Shown here: piece after piece, positions 11,601 to 26,600 of the stretch
Position numbering within the stretch: the stretch's first letter is position 1
Layout: every line of letters begins with the position of its first letter
Assembly (NCBI GenBank): GCA_013396655.1
Contig: WBMV01000030.1
Location: forward strand, 174,984 to 238,983
Reading direction: 5' to 3'
From: Campylorhamphus procurvoides
Taxonomy: Eukaryota > Chordata > Aves > Passeriformes > Dendrocolaptidae
Length of the DNA stretch: 64,000 bases
Position numbers and translations under genes: made by a program
Notes under the pieces: model-generated
The model's database searches: none
What the model was told of the DNA's origin: nothing
Seen by the model: the letters and a program-made list of their open reading frames with translations, nothing else

Positions 11601-14600
11601 AACAGTGCTCCTGGCTGCGTAGATACAAGCCCGTTGTAGCTGGGGAAGAAGAGTGTCATGTCAGTATTATCCTGAAATAGGTCTTACACACACTCAAAGC
11701 CAATCATTTATGCATGTGGAAGTTTATGAACACTGAACTTTATACAGGGATAATAAAATTAACCTACATCTGCCAGTTAGGGCTTAGGAATCTGATCCTA
11801 TATCTGCAGCACAAATGCAGAGAAGACTGAGCTGTAATTGTATTAGCCTTTTTATGCTATGCCTTTTAAGGGGTGTCTGTAAGGATCTTTTCTCTCTCCA
11901 AGACTGAGAGAATAAAGAAAAAGAGATGCTTAAGAGATGCTTTGAGTCAGGTGTGGATAGTGTGGGTCTGGCCTGCCTGAATGCCTCACTGTACATCAGC
12001 TCTGGTCCAGAAACCACAGTTTTACTCAATCCAGAAAGAACAGGTTTCTCTCTCTATAAAGTGAGTTAGCATAGCACTGAGTAATTAAGCCCCATCTCTC
12101 AGGAGCAGTCTGGTGTGCAAGATGATCACAATAAATAGAATAGGAAAGTTGTGTTAATTTACATAATTCTGCTCAAGACCTGTGGCTTAGCATAGCACCA
12201 AGCCCAATGCACCCACTTGACTCCTTGCCAAAAATTGCTTGCAGCTGGACAGTACAGCACATGGATGGAGCAGGTGCAGCATAGTCTGGACTGGGGTATG
12301 TAGACATGCTAAAATGGAGGCAGTTGCCAGAATTAACATCACCATACTCCTGCGTACTATATCACTTTATTACAGTGATATCGTTGGGGCTCCATTGGGT
12401 TAATAATTTTCAGGCCTTTAAATGAAGAAGGTTCTCCTACAGAGGACTGCAAATCCTTTCTGCATATTGGAGGATATGCAATACAGCTTCAGTGAAAGGA
12501 AAAATATAAGCCTCAATCTTGAACCTGATGCCTTCTAACATGGCAAGTAACAAAATCAAATGGAGAAGTGAAGCATAAAATGCTTTAGGCCAACTTCCTT
12601 TTCATTTAAATTCACTTAAACCCATTAGTATCTTCAAATATTTAGGAGAACCTATACTGTTTTCAATTATGCATGAAGCAAGGTACAAGCTTTTAGTTAG
12701 ATTAAAAGGTTCTACTTTATGCCTATTCTGACCTATTGCTCTCTTTCTAACCTCAATTTCCAACTTGCCTGAGTCTAAAGAGAAGATGCATATTCTCCTA
12801 TGTGGATTACAACAAAGCAGATCTCTGAACAAAAGAGCACCTCTGGTCCAGATAAATGGCTAAACATCATATAGCAGCAGGAACAACAACGAAGTTTAAA
12901 CATTTAAGTAGGTGAATTGACCAGCTAGAGTCTTCAGAGCTTAGCAGAAGTTTAAGTGAAGTCTCACTCCATGTGTGAAATTCATGGGAATCAATGAAAA
13001 GTAAGACTGTGCAATTATATTTCCTGAAAATGAATAGGGACACACTGTAGGTGTTTACTAGTATCTATCATCTTGTATGGAGAAGTTCTCAAATTATTAG
13101 ACTGCTCATCACACAGATACAAAGCAAGATTTTTATTAACAAAAAACTACAAAGTGCTTACAGAAATATGGAGAAGACCTGGAAGATACTGTGCTAGATT
13201 ATTGTCTTGAAAATCAGGCATCTAGCCTGCAGATAAGTTGTGAGAGATAACATTTCAAGTGGTCTAAATCAAAAATTGAACAAAAACTACACCTCAGGAG
13301 AAGTTTGGAACTTAAAAAAAACATCATTATACAATGTGCTGGATAGCGCAAATCTGCACAAAATAAAGTGTGGCAGTGCTCTGCCTCTCCAAAGTGACTG
13401 AGTCCAGATTCCTGATGGAGAAATTAGAACTGTCCAATGATACACACATGAACCTGACGTGTAGGAGAAGAAGAAATCTATCTGAGAATCACTCTTAATC
13501 TGCAGTTTCAATAGTGTGGTATGTTGGGTAACATTGTACTAAGGATCGGAGCTCCAAGATTTAATTTTTGCAAACATCACACATGCATGTGCTTCAGTTA
13601 AAGGCCTCTGGATGGTGCATATTACTCCCTCTTGCTCCAACCTACCCTCAACCTTTTGCTCTGTGCATTTTCTTCCAGCAGCTGCTAAGCAATGGTAATC
13701 ATGGCTGCCTCTGTCAGCGTCCCTGATACTTATCTGAAAGGTGAGGTTGGTCCTAGGGTGCTTGAGAGGCCACTAGCCCAGTGCGTGTAACTGGAGAGAG
13801 CAGATAGTGAGACTCAACCTGAAGGTGGTCATGGCCCCTTGGCAGGGCAGCAGCACATAACCTCTGTTCTTCCTTCTGCATCCCTGCATCGCTATATTAT
13901 TCTATTTCTTAAATGGTACTACAGACTGAAAAAATCTGTTCCTATCACATCTTAAGCATGATAAGACCTCACTTGTGACAGGCTGTGCCACCACTGTGAA
14001 GAAAACACAAGGTGTGCTGCTCCACTGTGAGCACAGGACAATGTTGGGCCACTTAGCAGGACCCTCTCACGCAGCAAAACACTTTCAAGATCAAAACCAA
14101 CATCACATCACCAGCACTAGTTATCAGGATTAAAGGGGAATACACCTAAGAAAGGTGGCTTGGCAATGATATTTAAGAGCTTGTCTTCTAAGTGGTTAAA
14201 CATTAAATCTACTTCAGAAAAAAAAAATGGAATCAGGGGAGTAGGGGCGGGAAGTGGTGCAAGGAGAGTGGTCAATTAGCTCAATCTGTGTTGGCTGGAG
14301 TCCAGAATTTCACTTGTGAAACGCTGCATGATGATGATGACACAAAAGATGCAGATTCTCTCCGTACCACACAAGTTCATAAGACAGTCCTAAGGCTAAA
14401 ATGTGCTAGCAAACTACCTATGCAAACCAGTGTCTTCCTTTGCAACAGAGTGTTCAGTCAGTGTGGCTAGTAATGGTGGGTCAAACAAGTATTTTGGTAG
14501 TTTCAACCTGTTTGGAGCCACCTCCTGCTGTAGGGCTCAGTACTCTTGGAGGAGTGCATTGACTTCAGGGTGCTCAGCTGGGACCACTGCCATACCAGTT

Positions 14601-17600
14601 CCACAGACATGCCAGAAAACATGTATACCCATTTGAATTCACCTGGGCAGCAGATGCTGTAACACCTTTTGCTGGTAGCTCAGTCCATGACCCCCAATCG
14701 GATCTGTAGAGAAGCAGCTTTCCCATGATTTCCCAAGCTACTTAGGAAGATAATGGAAGAGTAGCTGGAAGAGTTTCTGCTCCTTCAGGCTTTTAAGTTA
14801 CAATCTACACACAGAGGAAGCTGTTCAGTTATTGAAAGTACAGTGGTGGGAATTTAGGTCATATTATTTTCAGTTATCTGGTGCATAGGAAGGAACACTG
14901 AAATTGTACATAAAAAATAGGCTGCTTTTTCAGACATTCTATATTCAGGGTTATATTTCCTGCTTTGCTCTCCTGTTTTCTCCATCCTATAAAATGTATT
15001 TAGTAATTCAGCTATACTTATTTTCAGTTTGAAGCAGTTGCTGTAATACAGCACCATGAAGTATGTGCATTTCCAGAATTTCAGATACTCTTTTCAGTTT
15101 AAGGGAAACAGAAGAGAGATGGGCAAGAAGCAGGTAGGTTTTTCAAATAATTTTTGCAATGAATTTCAGAAACATAAAAATAGGACAGAGAATGTTTGGT
15201 CCTCAGCTAGCATAGCCTGCAGCCTCTCTATTAATGGCCTATGGATATACCTGAGTTGTCCTTTGGAGGCCATGGAGAAGAAATGGGCCATATCTACAGA
15301 CAGTGCAACAGTGTCTGGAGTCTGGTAGCACCACAAAGCCAACTCTTTGTTGCAAACACTTCACCCCTGTGAACATCTACTTTCCCTGTCAACTTTCTGC
15401 TCAAAGATCTGCAGCTATAGCATCCCATATTCAAAGAGGACAAAAAAAAATAAATATGGATAGCTAGACTGCTACCATGGAAAATATTTGCTTTTAACTG
15501 TTTAAAATTTACCTTCTTTTTCCTCTACATTAAAAAGATTAAAAAGGAAGAAACATGAAGAACAGTATTGGTTTTATTCAGTAGAATGAGCTTGTTTCCG
15601 TTATATATTAAGCTTTTCCTAAATGACAAGTAGATTGGAAAAGTCTCTTTTTTTCCAAGCTGTTACACCCTCCCCCTTTGATCTTTGCTTAGTGGATGTA
15701 AAGAAGATATTGTCAGACACAGAGGCCTCTTGTAACCTTGTAAGTCGGTGGAGAAAACACCTCTTATGTCTGTATGAAATGGCCAGATACTAGCTGGTGA
15801 CATTTGAAGGCATGATTCAGGATATGAAGTTCTTCCTGACGTGACTTATGCTATTTACCCTCCAAGGAGGTGCAGAATAGCACATTTCACAAGTTGTTTC
15901 ACAGTTGTTTGAACAGTTCTGGCTCAGTTCAACTGAGTGCATGATAAATATTCTGAGTGCAAAATAAATAGGCTGAGCAGTAAGGCTAGGTACAAGGCAG
16001 TTGCACAAAGGAGCCCAGCAAAGAATGTGGTGATTTGATCTTGTGAACAAAGAAACATTTTTCCACTATCCTGTTTAATTCGCTTAAACAGCCAGAAGCC
16101 TCCCTGAAGATACTTGTGTATTATTGCTCNAAAATCTTGAGGGCAATAAATTCATTTATGTTGCAAGCCCTGGAATTTCTGCTACATAACTCCCATGGAA
16201 GGGAAGTCTCTGACAGCAATGAAGTTATTTATTCAAAGTAATCTATAGAAAATACCACCTTTTTAACGGATATTTGACTTCTAACCCCTTGGAAATGCAT
16301 TACCCACACCTGTAAACAGACATACCCTTTTTTCACTTGGGGCAGGGAGAGCATTTAAATTATCCCCAAAACAGGGTAGCAATGATGGTCATAGGAAAAA
16401 AAAAGATTTTTCACTTCTTCAAGGTTCAACTGCCTATTTTTCTCTATGTGCTCAGATGATTCAAATATAAAGATACTTAGGAGCAAGCACTTACAAGCAC
16501 ATTTCTTCTCCTGCTCCTTTCTGAGAGCATGCTGTAATGGATACCCATTCATCAGCTTCATTCTTCTAGTAACAGGATGCTCTCCCCTAGAAAGCAGGAA
16601 AGCTAGGCTTAGATCTCTTAGAGAAATTTCTGTATTTCCCTACAGTTTCATCATGTCTTATTGGCTGGGAAGAAACCCTGGCAAATTGTTGCTTTACTAC
16701 TTCCTCTGTGAGTCAGAGACAGTTTGAACTTTTGCATCAGGCAATGCTATGCAAGTATAACATTATTTAAAAAAATGAAGCTGTGTTTGGTGGGGTTTGA
16801 AAGCAAACCAGACAGAGAATTGTTCAATGATGCAAGTGCCAGGAACAGTTTGGGAACTAATGCCATTGTTAAATGCTTCATGTGAAGTTAATCCTAGGCT
16901 TTTTTCTATTGCCAACTTTATTTTGTAGGAAAGAAAGGGGGATTAAAAAAAAAAGTCTATAGCACTTTTAAAAGAGGAAGCAGTAAGATAATTCTTTTAA
17001 AAGTTCTTCTATAACAGGAAGAATGAACAAAAAAAAAAACATTTCTTCCAGAAATAGTACAGTGATTCTGGACTTTTTGGAGACTAATCCGTTTGGGAGC
17101 CAGCACTAAAGATGGGCAGTTTCACCAGCTGCCCTACCAGGTTTGGTCCTTTTGCTTTCTGATAGCTGCATTGTCCTGATGCCATTTGGAAGGACTTACA
17201 GTGTCTCAAGTACAAGAAGTTGCCAATACTTTTGTCTTTATGAGGAAAATAAACACTGATCTGTATCAACACTACCAAAATGTATCCCACCAGCCTGCAG
17301 ATCATCAGAGAAGAGACTTCTGCTGGCAGACGTTTGTATGGTGACTGGACACACGATGCTGCTCCTTGACTGTAGCTGGCAGTACCTGCCCAGCCTGCTC
17401 ACCTGCCCACCCTTGCTTATAGCAGTGCTCCAGCCCTGAGAGGCACCAGATATGTTCCATACTAGAATCAGGCCCATCTCTTTTAGCTACTTTTCCACTA
17501 CAGTATTAGATACTGAGTGAAGATTATGTTAACACAAGCCAATGCCTAAATTCCAGATGTAAGTGCTGTAATAAGAAACTTCTTTATGAAACCCTCCTAC

Positions 17601-19941
17601 AGTAAGGAAATAGAAGTATTTACATTAATCAGCAAAGACAGTGTGCCATACTGTAAAATTTTGTTGCTCTATGAAAGGAGATTGGCTTAAAGGGTCACAG
17701 AGATGACTGCTTAAATTCTACTACAGGGCATTGACTTTAACAATAAAGGATGTGTTTATACTTTTTTTGAACATTATGTTCCACCTAGCAAACAGGAAGG
17801 CAGTGTTAAAATTGTTTTTCACTATACTATTGATGCCACATGGGCGAAACCTAGCAAGCTGGGTTAAAGTTAGATCATATACTATTTGAGTAATGGTTAT
17901 AGGAAAGCTTAGCCTGATCAAGGTTAAAATTGCTTAGACAGAACAGTTGAAACAAATGAGTTGTTAAGAGATTAAAGACATTAGCTCCCATTTTAGTGCT
18001 GATTTCTGACAGAAGGATTTGAGTGCCTGTTGTCCAATTAGTGATGAACTAGGATATAAAGAGCTGTGATTTAAGAGGCAGTAATGTAATAAGAAAAAGC
18101 TTGATTCCAAGAGGAGTGAAGTGATGTACCCAATGCACCCAGAAAAGTTTTCCTTGTTAAATGCCTAAATCCTTTCCTGTCATCCAAATTTACCTCCTTA
18201 TCTACAGTTATCTGAACATTTTTCTTCTAACCATCCTTCCAACTTGGTCCCCCAAAGCACCATCTTTGTACAATAATTATTTCTTGATATTACTTGCTTT
18301 GGATGCCAAATCAAGGTCTGAGTATTCCAGTAGATGTTTTGACTACCTTAGGCCAAGGTAAAAAAAATTACAAGTTGAGTGGCACCCAAATGTGTTTGAG
18401 AGGCCTGAGTCTATAATATCGTTAAAATTATTTTTAAACCTTGTTTTTCCTCAGTTAAATGGGGTCTCTCTAAATTCCCAAAGCATAATATAGAAGTATA
18501 ATATAGGACTTTTTGTAGTAGGCACACTAACAAAAATGCTAGAAGAATACTTGATTATACACTAAAACAAGGGGAAAATGATAAACCAGCACTGTTATTG
18601 TTTACATCTCCCTTAAAGCTTTGCAAGAATTTAATGATATGTAAAATGCTGTAAGTGAATTCTTTTACAAAAGGTTCTATTGTTTCAGAGGTAATTTGTA
18701 ATGTGCAACCCTTTGTAGTTAACTGGTCACTTAAAAAATATCACATGGGGATTTTCTGCCAAAATATTTATGCAACATTATTGTTTTCAACTATGATACT
18801 AAACTCTTAAAGAACTATGTGGAACGAGATGATGTGTTATGCTTCTCCCTTCTTTCAGATTTGCCTTATTTCAATATTCCGGGAATTACTGGTCGAAGAT
18901 GAGAATTGAGGTTTGAAGAAAAAAAAGTCCATGCTTAAAATATGGATTGTCAATTTAAACCTACTTCTTCATTGTTGATGACCTGCTTTCTTTTGGACTT
19001 CTGCACACTTGTCAATTGTATTTTCTTTAAGCTGTAACAAACACACAAAAGTCTACCACAGGTACTAGTGGCACATCAGCTGATCTGGAGCCATAATTTT
19101 GTTACTTAACACCTCACTCTTCCTCACAGCCAAGAAAGTTCAAAATTCATTGTACTGTTGAAAATCTACATTCATCTAATTTCATCCAGTTCCTTATTGG
19201 TTCTATAACAAAGACAACCAGAGGAAAAATATCTAGTATTCCGATAACACAGAGTGGGTAGGGGATAGAATTACAGAAAGCTTTTAGAAGTTATTAATTA
19301 AAAACAAAACCACAAAAAATACAACAGAAGTATTTTGGAATCAAAATCTGTCTACCTTAATTATACTCTTTTAAACAGATTTCAACAAGCTTTAGGCAAA
19401 ACTTTTAATGATTTAACAGGTACAGAAAGAGAAAATACTGTGTCTCACCTTGTGGTCAGCTGCTGAGACCCAGTGCTGTTTTACCTGTAGCAGCTACAGC
19501 TTTTCAGCTCTGAATATATTTATTGGTTTCTTTGTAATAATCCATCCAGTTTTTAATGAACAAAAGGGTCCACTCTCAGCTCTGCTTAGAGTCTAGTTAA
19601 CACAACTACTGTCAGCACTTTACAACTGAACTCCTCCTTCACTCCTTTCTCGAGGGACTCTCTTATTTCTGCATGTTGGAAAGGGTTAAATTTAGCAGCA
19701 GCTGCCCACTTGCTAACTAGAAATACTCCCAGTGGATTTTCAACTGGTTGTTACTAATGTCTAAAAAAGTCAGATAATGCCTGGAGGAGAACACTAGAAC
19801 CTCAAATAACACCCAATATAAGTGGGATCAACTGTGGGACTTATTGTATTATAAGACAAGTCAATGTTGCCATTCCCTGACAATAGTGGAAAGAAAATGA
19901 GTAAAAATTAACAGAAAATGATGCACCCAAACTTCAGTTTG

Positions 19942-19966
19942 AATATATATACACACACACACACAT
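19942..19966. repeat. (TA)n(CA)n microsatellite
   Basis: An alternating AT block is followed by eight CA dinucleotides. Confidence 0.8.
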
Positions 19967-22900
19967 ATTCCCATCTATAAATCAGTAGATAATTACTAAA
20001 GGAATAAATAATTTAAATTTAATATTTAACTTTCTAAAGCACCTATAATTGTTGAAAGATTAACACACCTCTGTTACTATATAAATTCATCTTCTCAACT
20101 TGCATGAACAGTTTCTTAAGTCCCATAAAAATTTTACATACTTTCATCCTAGATCTTCATGACCTGTTATACCTTCAAAAGGAACAAAACTACTCTGCTC
20201 CACGTTTATTCCCAAAGGGGACCAAAGGGAAGTACACCACTATTGCAGCTTCTGGCAAATAATAGGAAAAGCAAATCAAATCCATGTCTGTTTTGTGGTG
20301 CAGAGTTCCCAGAAGATGCAAAGCCATCTAAATGCAGAGGTTTGGAGGACAGAGAGAAACAGTTGAGTACAACATCACCTTTTAACACTAAATTTCATCC
20401 TATGCAGGTAGAAAGACAAATGGAAAAATAAGTGGAGCCTTTCAAATGTATTCGTAGTAAATACAGTGGTTCAACAATATGCTGCTAAGGGCACAGGATT
20501 TGGCTTTTCCTGGAGATGCTGCCTTGTTGCATTAAGGGTGTAGAAATTTGGCAGAAAATAGTCTTCCTTGTGTTTCAACTGGTCCTCAGAGATCAGAGGG
20601 GTTGGGCCAACTGGGCTTCATTTCTGATTATAGTCAATTTGGCATTATCAGCCTGGTCGAGTTCAATAAGAACTTGCACTATCACAGAGTCACAAAAGGT
20701 AAAATAAACACTCTGGCACTCCTCTACCTGCTGCTGCTGCAACAGAGGCTCTGTGACCTTCATCAGAGGGTCTTTGCAGACATCCTGATCTCCTCAGTGG
20801 AGCAGATTTACAACAAGTCTTGTTTTGCATGGTTAAGGAGGAGCTGGCTGGTACAAAGGCACAGTGCTCTTTTGTGCCACCCTGAAACAACATTGGGCTG
20901 TGAGGCCTCCACTTCACTCCAGACATCATTCAGTTGTTAAGTCTTCCCAAAGCCCAGTGCAGGACAAGTAAGGAGCCCAGCTCATCTGTTTTTCAGACAT
21001 ACTCATCAGTTCTTCACCAATGTAAGGCATTTTAAGTCTAACAAGGTATCACATGGGTCAATCCCTGCTCCTTCAATCAGTGCAAATAAGACTTGCATTT
21101 TCCTACAAATCATGGACACATTTCAGCCACATACACATTTACAATTCAGCAGAACTCTCCCTCACTTTTTATAAGTCATGAAGGAGGAGAAGAGTTCTTT
21201 ATTAAATACTCTGTCCTCAATGAATAAAATAATTTCCCTGAAAACATTAGGTCAACTTCCCCCTACAAAACATGTATCCCTTCCTACACCAAACTTAATC
21301 GACCCAGTGAGAAGCAGTATTTATTTATAGATAGACTATGTTAGAAAGGCAGAGCATTATAGACAGTCAGAACTATAATACAAACTTACAATTACAACTC
21401 ATTTTTTCTAGCTATATATGTTATGATGTATGTTACATTTTTTTGAGAAGAGAAGAAAATGGCAGTATTACATCAGCAGATTTTGCTAGTGAGGAGTTAG
21501 GAATGCAGCTCACAAGGGTGCAAAGAAGCTTAGCATTATTTTTCTCATCTCTAGAACAGTTGCCACCTTACTCCATCAGTTCTCGATGTTTAAAAGCCCA
21601 GAGCCTTTTTACAGTTAGATACAGCTTAGAGTACCTTTTCCCCTTAAGGTATGTTGGGTTTTTTTTCACTTAATGGAGGTATTTCTACATAATACATTTG
21701 GTTTTTTTCTTCTTCAGTAACAGAAGAGTATTTCTCTGGTTGTTGTTTGAGGTGTACAAAATCATATTTGTTTACACAAATCTGTTCATCTTTGCAGTTA
21801 CCTTATTCACTCTGCTTCAAACTATTTGACATCTACCAGAGCACTAAACAGAAAGCAGCATAAAAAAGCAACAGTCTCCTAAAATCAATAGGTGTGGCCA
21901 TCAGATGCAATCCATCTTCACTTTCTCTGTTTTCCCTATTACTAGTATTGTGGATCATCTATATTGACAATAGGGCAACATATGATTACTCTGGTTAGCA
22001 GGCATTGGGTTTGTCATTCAACACAGTGAGACAATCTGTACTGTCTCCTGAATGCATTTCAGTCTAAACAGGTTTAAAAGGCTGGGAGAAAATCATCCAC
22101 CAGTTTTGCCACATGAAACTATGGCAGAATTTCGAGGTCTCAATCAAAACTAACCGCTAAGGTCATAGGGCACCTGCTGCTCTACCAGTATTTCTAGCAG
22201 CAATCTCTTGGCAGTTCTCTGCTAAGGACATGGAATCTGCATATCATATTTCAAAAGACATCAAATACATCACCCGCAAATCCTTGACACCTAACTTTGG
22301 CAGTCAGCTTCACACAGGATCAACAAGGAAATGCAGACCTCTCACGTAACAGAAGCTTTAGTCATGACAGATTATGCTTTTTTATATTTAAAAGAAAGGA
22401 GAAAAAAAAGGGAGAGTATGTCAGTGTATCAAATTTATTAGTACCATTTTTACACTATATTGAGATATTGTCTTTGGTCTAACATACTTTTTGTCCAAAG
22501 TAAGGTCTTTGACCCTAGTGAGTTATAGTGCAAAAAATCTAAATACTTTTACTAAAACTTTAGATTTTTGTGCTCCTGTGTATGGAATTTTCCTTTCACT
22601 TTTCATATTATGTTTGTGTCAGGATTTGAAGTCTCTCTACAAATCCAGTATAAATATCCTTGGCCCTGGCAACTGATCTGGAAAGATACCAAATACCATA
22701 AGAATTTGAAGACTGCTGTCTTTCTAAAATTAAGAAAGGTAAATGAAAAGCTAAGATTGTAGACAACTTGTTTGCAACATTTAAGATTTAGAAAAATGTA
22801 TTTCTAAAATGAACTTTCCTGAATATTTAATCTTTGCTAATTTTCTTATCTTCTGTAATTTCTGTCCATTTCTGCAATTTATCCTTTTGCTTTGAAACTC

Positions 22901-23504
22901 TTGCCCAAGAACTTCATTCCCTAAAGTTTTGCAAAATTACTTCTCTCTGAGGAAAGGCAACCAGAGACCAAGCAAGCTTCAAACTTCCCCAGAGAATTCA
23001 GCAGAGCCTAAAACAAAAGTGCTTGTAGTAACAGATGAAGCTGGACAAGGAAATAGGGGAGACCGTTTAATTTAAAGTGTCTTGCCAGTTAGATGAGAAT
23101 AATATTGGAAAACTTTGTCATGACCTCTGGACTTTCCTTACAAATACTTGTAAGGTTTAGTACACCTGTTAGAGAAGAAAGAGGGTCTCTGGTCATAGCT
23201 GAGTCTTGTAGATGAATAGGTAAAATCATAAGAGAGTGGACTGCTGAATGTCAGCTTAATTAAATGGGAGCTATCATGGATGCTTGTAAACTTTAGCACT
23301 CTTCCTGTTCATGCATAGCTGAGTGTGGACAGTTAATGACTTTGTCACCAAACTTTAGAGAGTTGTTTTCAGCTTGGTTGTCATAAACCAACCCAGAAGA
23401 GTCAACTAAAATGTGTCAGCTTTTGTGAGAAATATGGTTTAAGATTCCAAATCAGTCAAGCCGATACAATGGTTTTCTTAAAAAGAAAAACTAACCAACG
23501 ACCC

Positions 23505-23640
23505 CACAAAAAGAAAAAAAAAAAGAAAAGAAAACCCTAACAAAACCCCCCAAAACAAACAAAAAACCCAACCCACACCCAAAACAAAAAAGAAAAACCA
23601 CCAAAACAAACCCACACAACAACAAACCCCAAAACCAAAG
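23505..23640. repeat. Long A/C-rich low-complexity tract, G/T-rich on the minus strand
   Basis: About 135 bp made almost entirely of A and C, built from AAAAC, AACCC and CAAAA units. C-runs at 23546-23551, 23567-23569, 23572-23574 and 23578-23580 form closely spaced G-runs on the minus strand. Two open frames on the minus strand here (Phe/Gly/Val-rich) are composition artefacts. Confidence 0.8.
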
Positions 23641-26600
23641 CAGTAGCCCAAACTGTCCACCTTTCTCCAAACACATCACTCAGCACCCACTACACAATTC
23701 ACAAAGACTGACAGAAAAACATTACCATGAGTGGAGGCACCACCAAACTGGTTGCCCAACAGACATCTGAAGGTCTAGCTCTTGCAAAGGTTTCTCCATG
23801 CCACAGCCCTTCTACAAGCGGTGTAGTAGTAGAACCTTTCTTTCTCATGCTGCTAGGCTCCTAGAAGTTTTGCTAACATGGGTAGTTTTGCACTACAAGA
23901 TTACTTATTTTCTGAAATTAGCCATCACTTTTAAGAGGAGGGAAGGGACTGATTAATTATATAATCCTGCATGTGTCACTGCTTTAGGAAGCCAGGTCAA
24001 AGCATTTCATAAGCTGTCCACAGGGATACTAAACTTTGCCAAAACTAGCTAGATAGTTAGCTATTGCACATTTGGTAGCACAGGACTGACTGTGAATCAC
24101 TGCTGGAGTAACAGAATCTGGTTCCCCTACAAATACAAAGAATCCTAAAATTAATATCTCCACAAAGTTCCTTTCATAGACAGGCATTTGTTAATTAAAT
24201 CTGCTGCCTGACCTGTTGCAATGATGTACATGCTGCCTTTCAGAGACAGCTAGGGGGTACAGGTAAAAGTACAGGTAGAAGTAAAAAAGGAATTTTTGCC
24301 TCTAGACTTTCAACATATGCTTGATACATGAACTGTAGGACTACTCAGAAAGTCCTGTCAGTTCCTTGGGAGCTGGCATCCCCAATATCTGGAATAAATC
24401 AAACTCTCACTAGCTTATAACACAACATTTCAGACCAGAGTTACCTAATCGCATAAATACTAAAACACCCCACCATTTGCTCATGTACACATAAAAAAAT
24501 CTACCTTCTGCTCTCAGACTGCATTTACCACTGATGTTTTGATTTCTTCTCAATATAATGTGACATTAGCTATCAATTCGATTTTTTAAGGTTTGTATGT
24601 TCAATTATGGTAGGACATCTCAACCCATGCCTGCTAAACATCACAGAATCACAAAAAGACATGAATGATAGGTAGTGAAAGGGATACAAGTTATGCAGTT
24701 ATCTTTAACCTGACAACAAAATCCAAGATTTTCATTCCTTCCTCCCTCATCTCCACTCTACCAGATACCCCAAACATAGTGCTTTCATAGGATAAGAAAG
24801 CCTACCACTATAGGCAGTGGTCTCCTAGACACTTATATTCAGTAAACATGTCTTCAATAACCATGTTTTCATCTTTGTGATGTGTTTCTCTGCCCACACC
24901 TAGCTGGCAAAAATTTACAGGTATTACTTCTAATTCTCAACCTTTTGTGCATATCTTGGCAGTCATGTCCGTGACATGAGTAAGTCTACACTTATCATGT
25001 GTTACTCCAATGCAGAGATTGTACATTACATTCATACATGCAAGAATTAAACCAGGCCAAAATTCTTCTCCCCCAAAATTTAACATTAGCTCTCCATTGG
25101 AAATAAATATCTTGCAAATATTACTTTCGCACATCAGTTATAAAGTTTCCTTTTCAAGATTCTTTTTTCTTAAGAACTTTTATTAAAGAGTTCAATCAAT
25201 ATGAATATCTATCTGTCTTTTATTTGCCATGGATTGAAAGCAAAATAAAATTGACAGGATGATGCTATGTGAAAAATAATCGTAGAGAAAACAAGTACCA
25301 ATAAATAAACCCAGTTCTTGGTGAATACAAGGTAGACCCTGATTTTCCTAAACACAGTAAAGTAACTTGAAAGTTTTAATGCTGTTAACAGGAGTTAATA
25401 TTAGCCTTTGTACACAGTTATGTGGTCAGATGTTTCTGTGTGCAAGTTTGTGGAGGAATATTGACTTCTTCATGTTGGCCTTAAAAGACTCTGCATATAG
25501 CTCCTAAATCTATGTGTCAATACATAAATAGCCAGCTTAATTTTAGAGCTTGGAGAATGCATTAACTCCTATCAAATTTCCTGATACTTCACATATTGTA
25601 ATATTTGGATAGTTCCGTGCATCCCTAAACAACAGCATACACCTGAATTTTGAACATCCTGTCAGTTTAAACTACTTGTTTTGTGGATTCTGTGAAACAG
25701 TGAAACTACTGCCTCTGCTGTAAAAAAAATACCATTGTCTAATTTGATCAGCAAACTACAACATATTTGGCTGCCCTCTCCAAACAAAGAAAATTGAACT
25801 GCATTTTAATCACCTGCTGTTGTTTCATATACTGAGTCCCCATACTCTTAAATAGATTCCGTATTAGTTGGGACCCTGTATCCATCTAATTCTGGAGAGA
25901 TTTAGTAAAGAAAATAGGAGGGGCTAGAATGGATGGTGAATTGTTATTTTTTTCTCCAAAAGTAAATCCAGGACAACTTGCAATGCAAGAGGCAGGGTTG
26001 TTTAGCACAACACCACATAAAGAAGACAGACATCCTCTTGCATGATCTCTTGAAATGGAGGGTTTCTGTTGTCTGCTAACAAAATTAGTTGAAGAAAGAG
26101 GAAAGATCAGTTATCCTTTCAGTCACTTCAATGAAACCTGGACATAAATGGCTAAGTGGAGAGTAACAGAAAACAAAAGGAAAAAAATAAGGCCTCGGTG
26201 ATAAGGTGAAATTAGATATGAAAATAAATAGTTCTGCCTTAATTACTGTATTCTTTGACAGTGAAATGGAATCTCTCTCAAATGTGTTTGAAAACCAAGA
26301 TGGTATAATCAGATCCACTTGAATTCATGCAGAATTGCTCTTCTTGAATAAGTAAACACTAAAAGGAAAATATATCATTCATATTAATTTCATATTAAGA
26401 ATGTTAAGTGTACTATTGAAGAGCAAATTTAAATATCATACTCCAAAATAACTCTTAACTGCAGGTTCCCATGTGGAGAAGAACTCTCTTCTTTTCATGT
26501 GAAGCATTACCTTGGCAGCTGGAAGCAGGATGAGATAATTTAATGCGAAGGTCCAGTGATGGCAAACATAGCAGGGAACAACTGAGCTTGTTTCTCTTGT

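Noticed and set aside
18848..18915. Strong acceptor-like pyrimidine tract followed by a short open stretch
   Set aside because: No downstream donor or long frame. A single acceptor-like sequence is common by chance.
23478..23679. Minus-strand Phe/Gly/Val-rich open frames resembling membrane peptides
   Set aside because: They arise entirely from the A/C-rich low-complexity tract.
24355..24376. A near-identical 21-bp string shared with 40488-40508
   Set aside because: Flanking sequences do not align, so there is no evidence of a common repeat; one such match is not far from chance expectation.
24641..24660. CACAGAATCACA-like string resembling a CR1 tail
   Set aside because: Only about 12 bases fit and the neighbouring sequence shows no further CR1 similarity.
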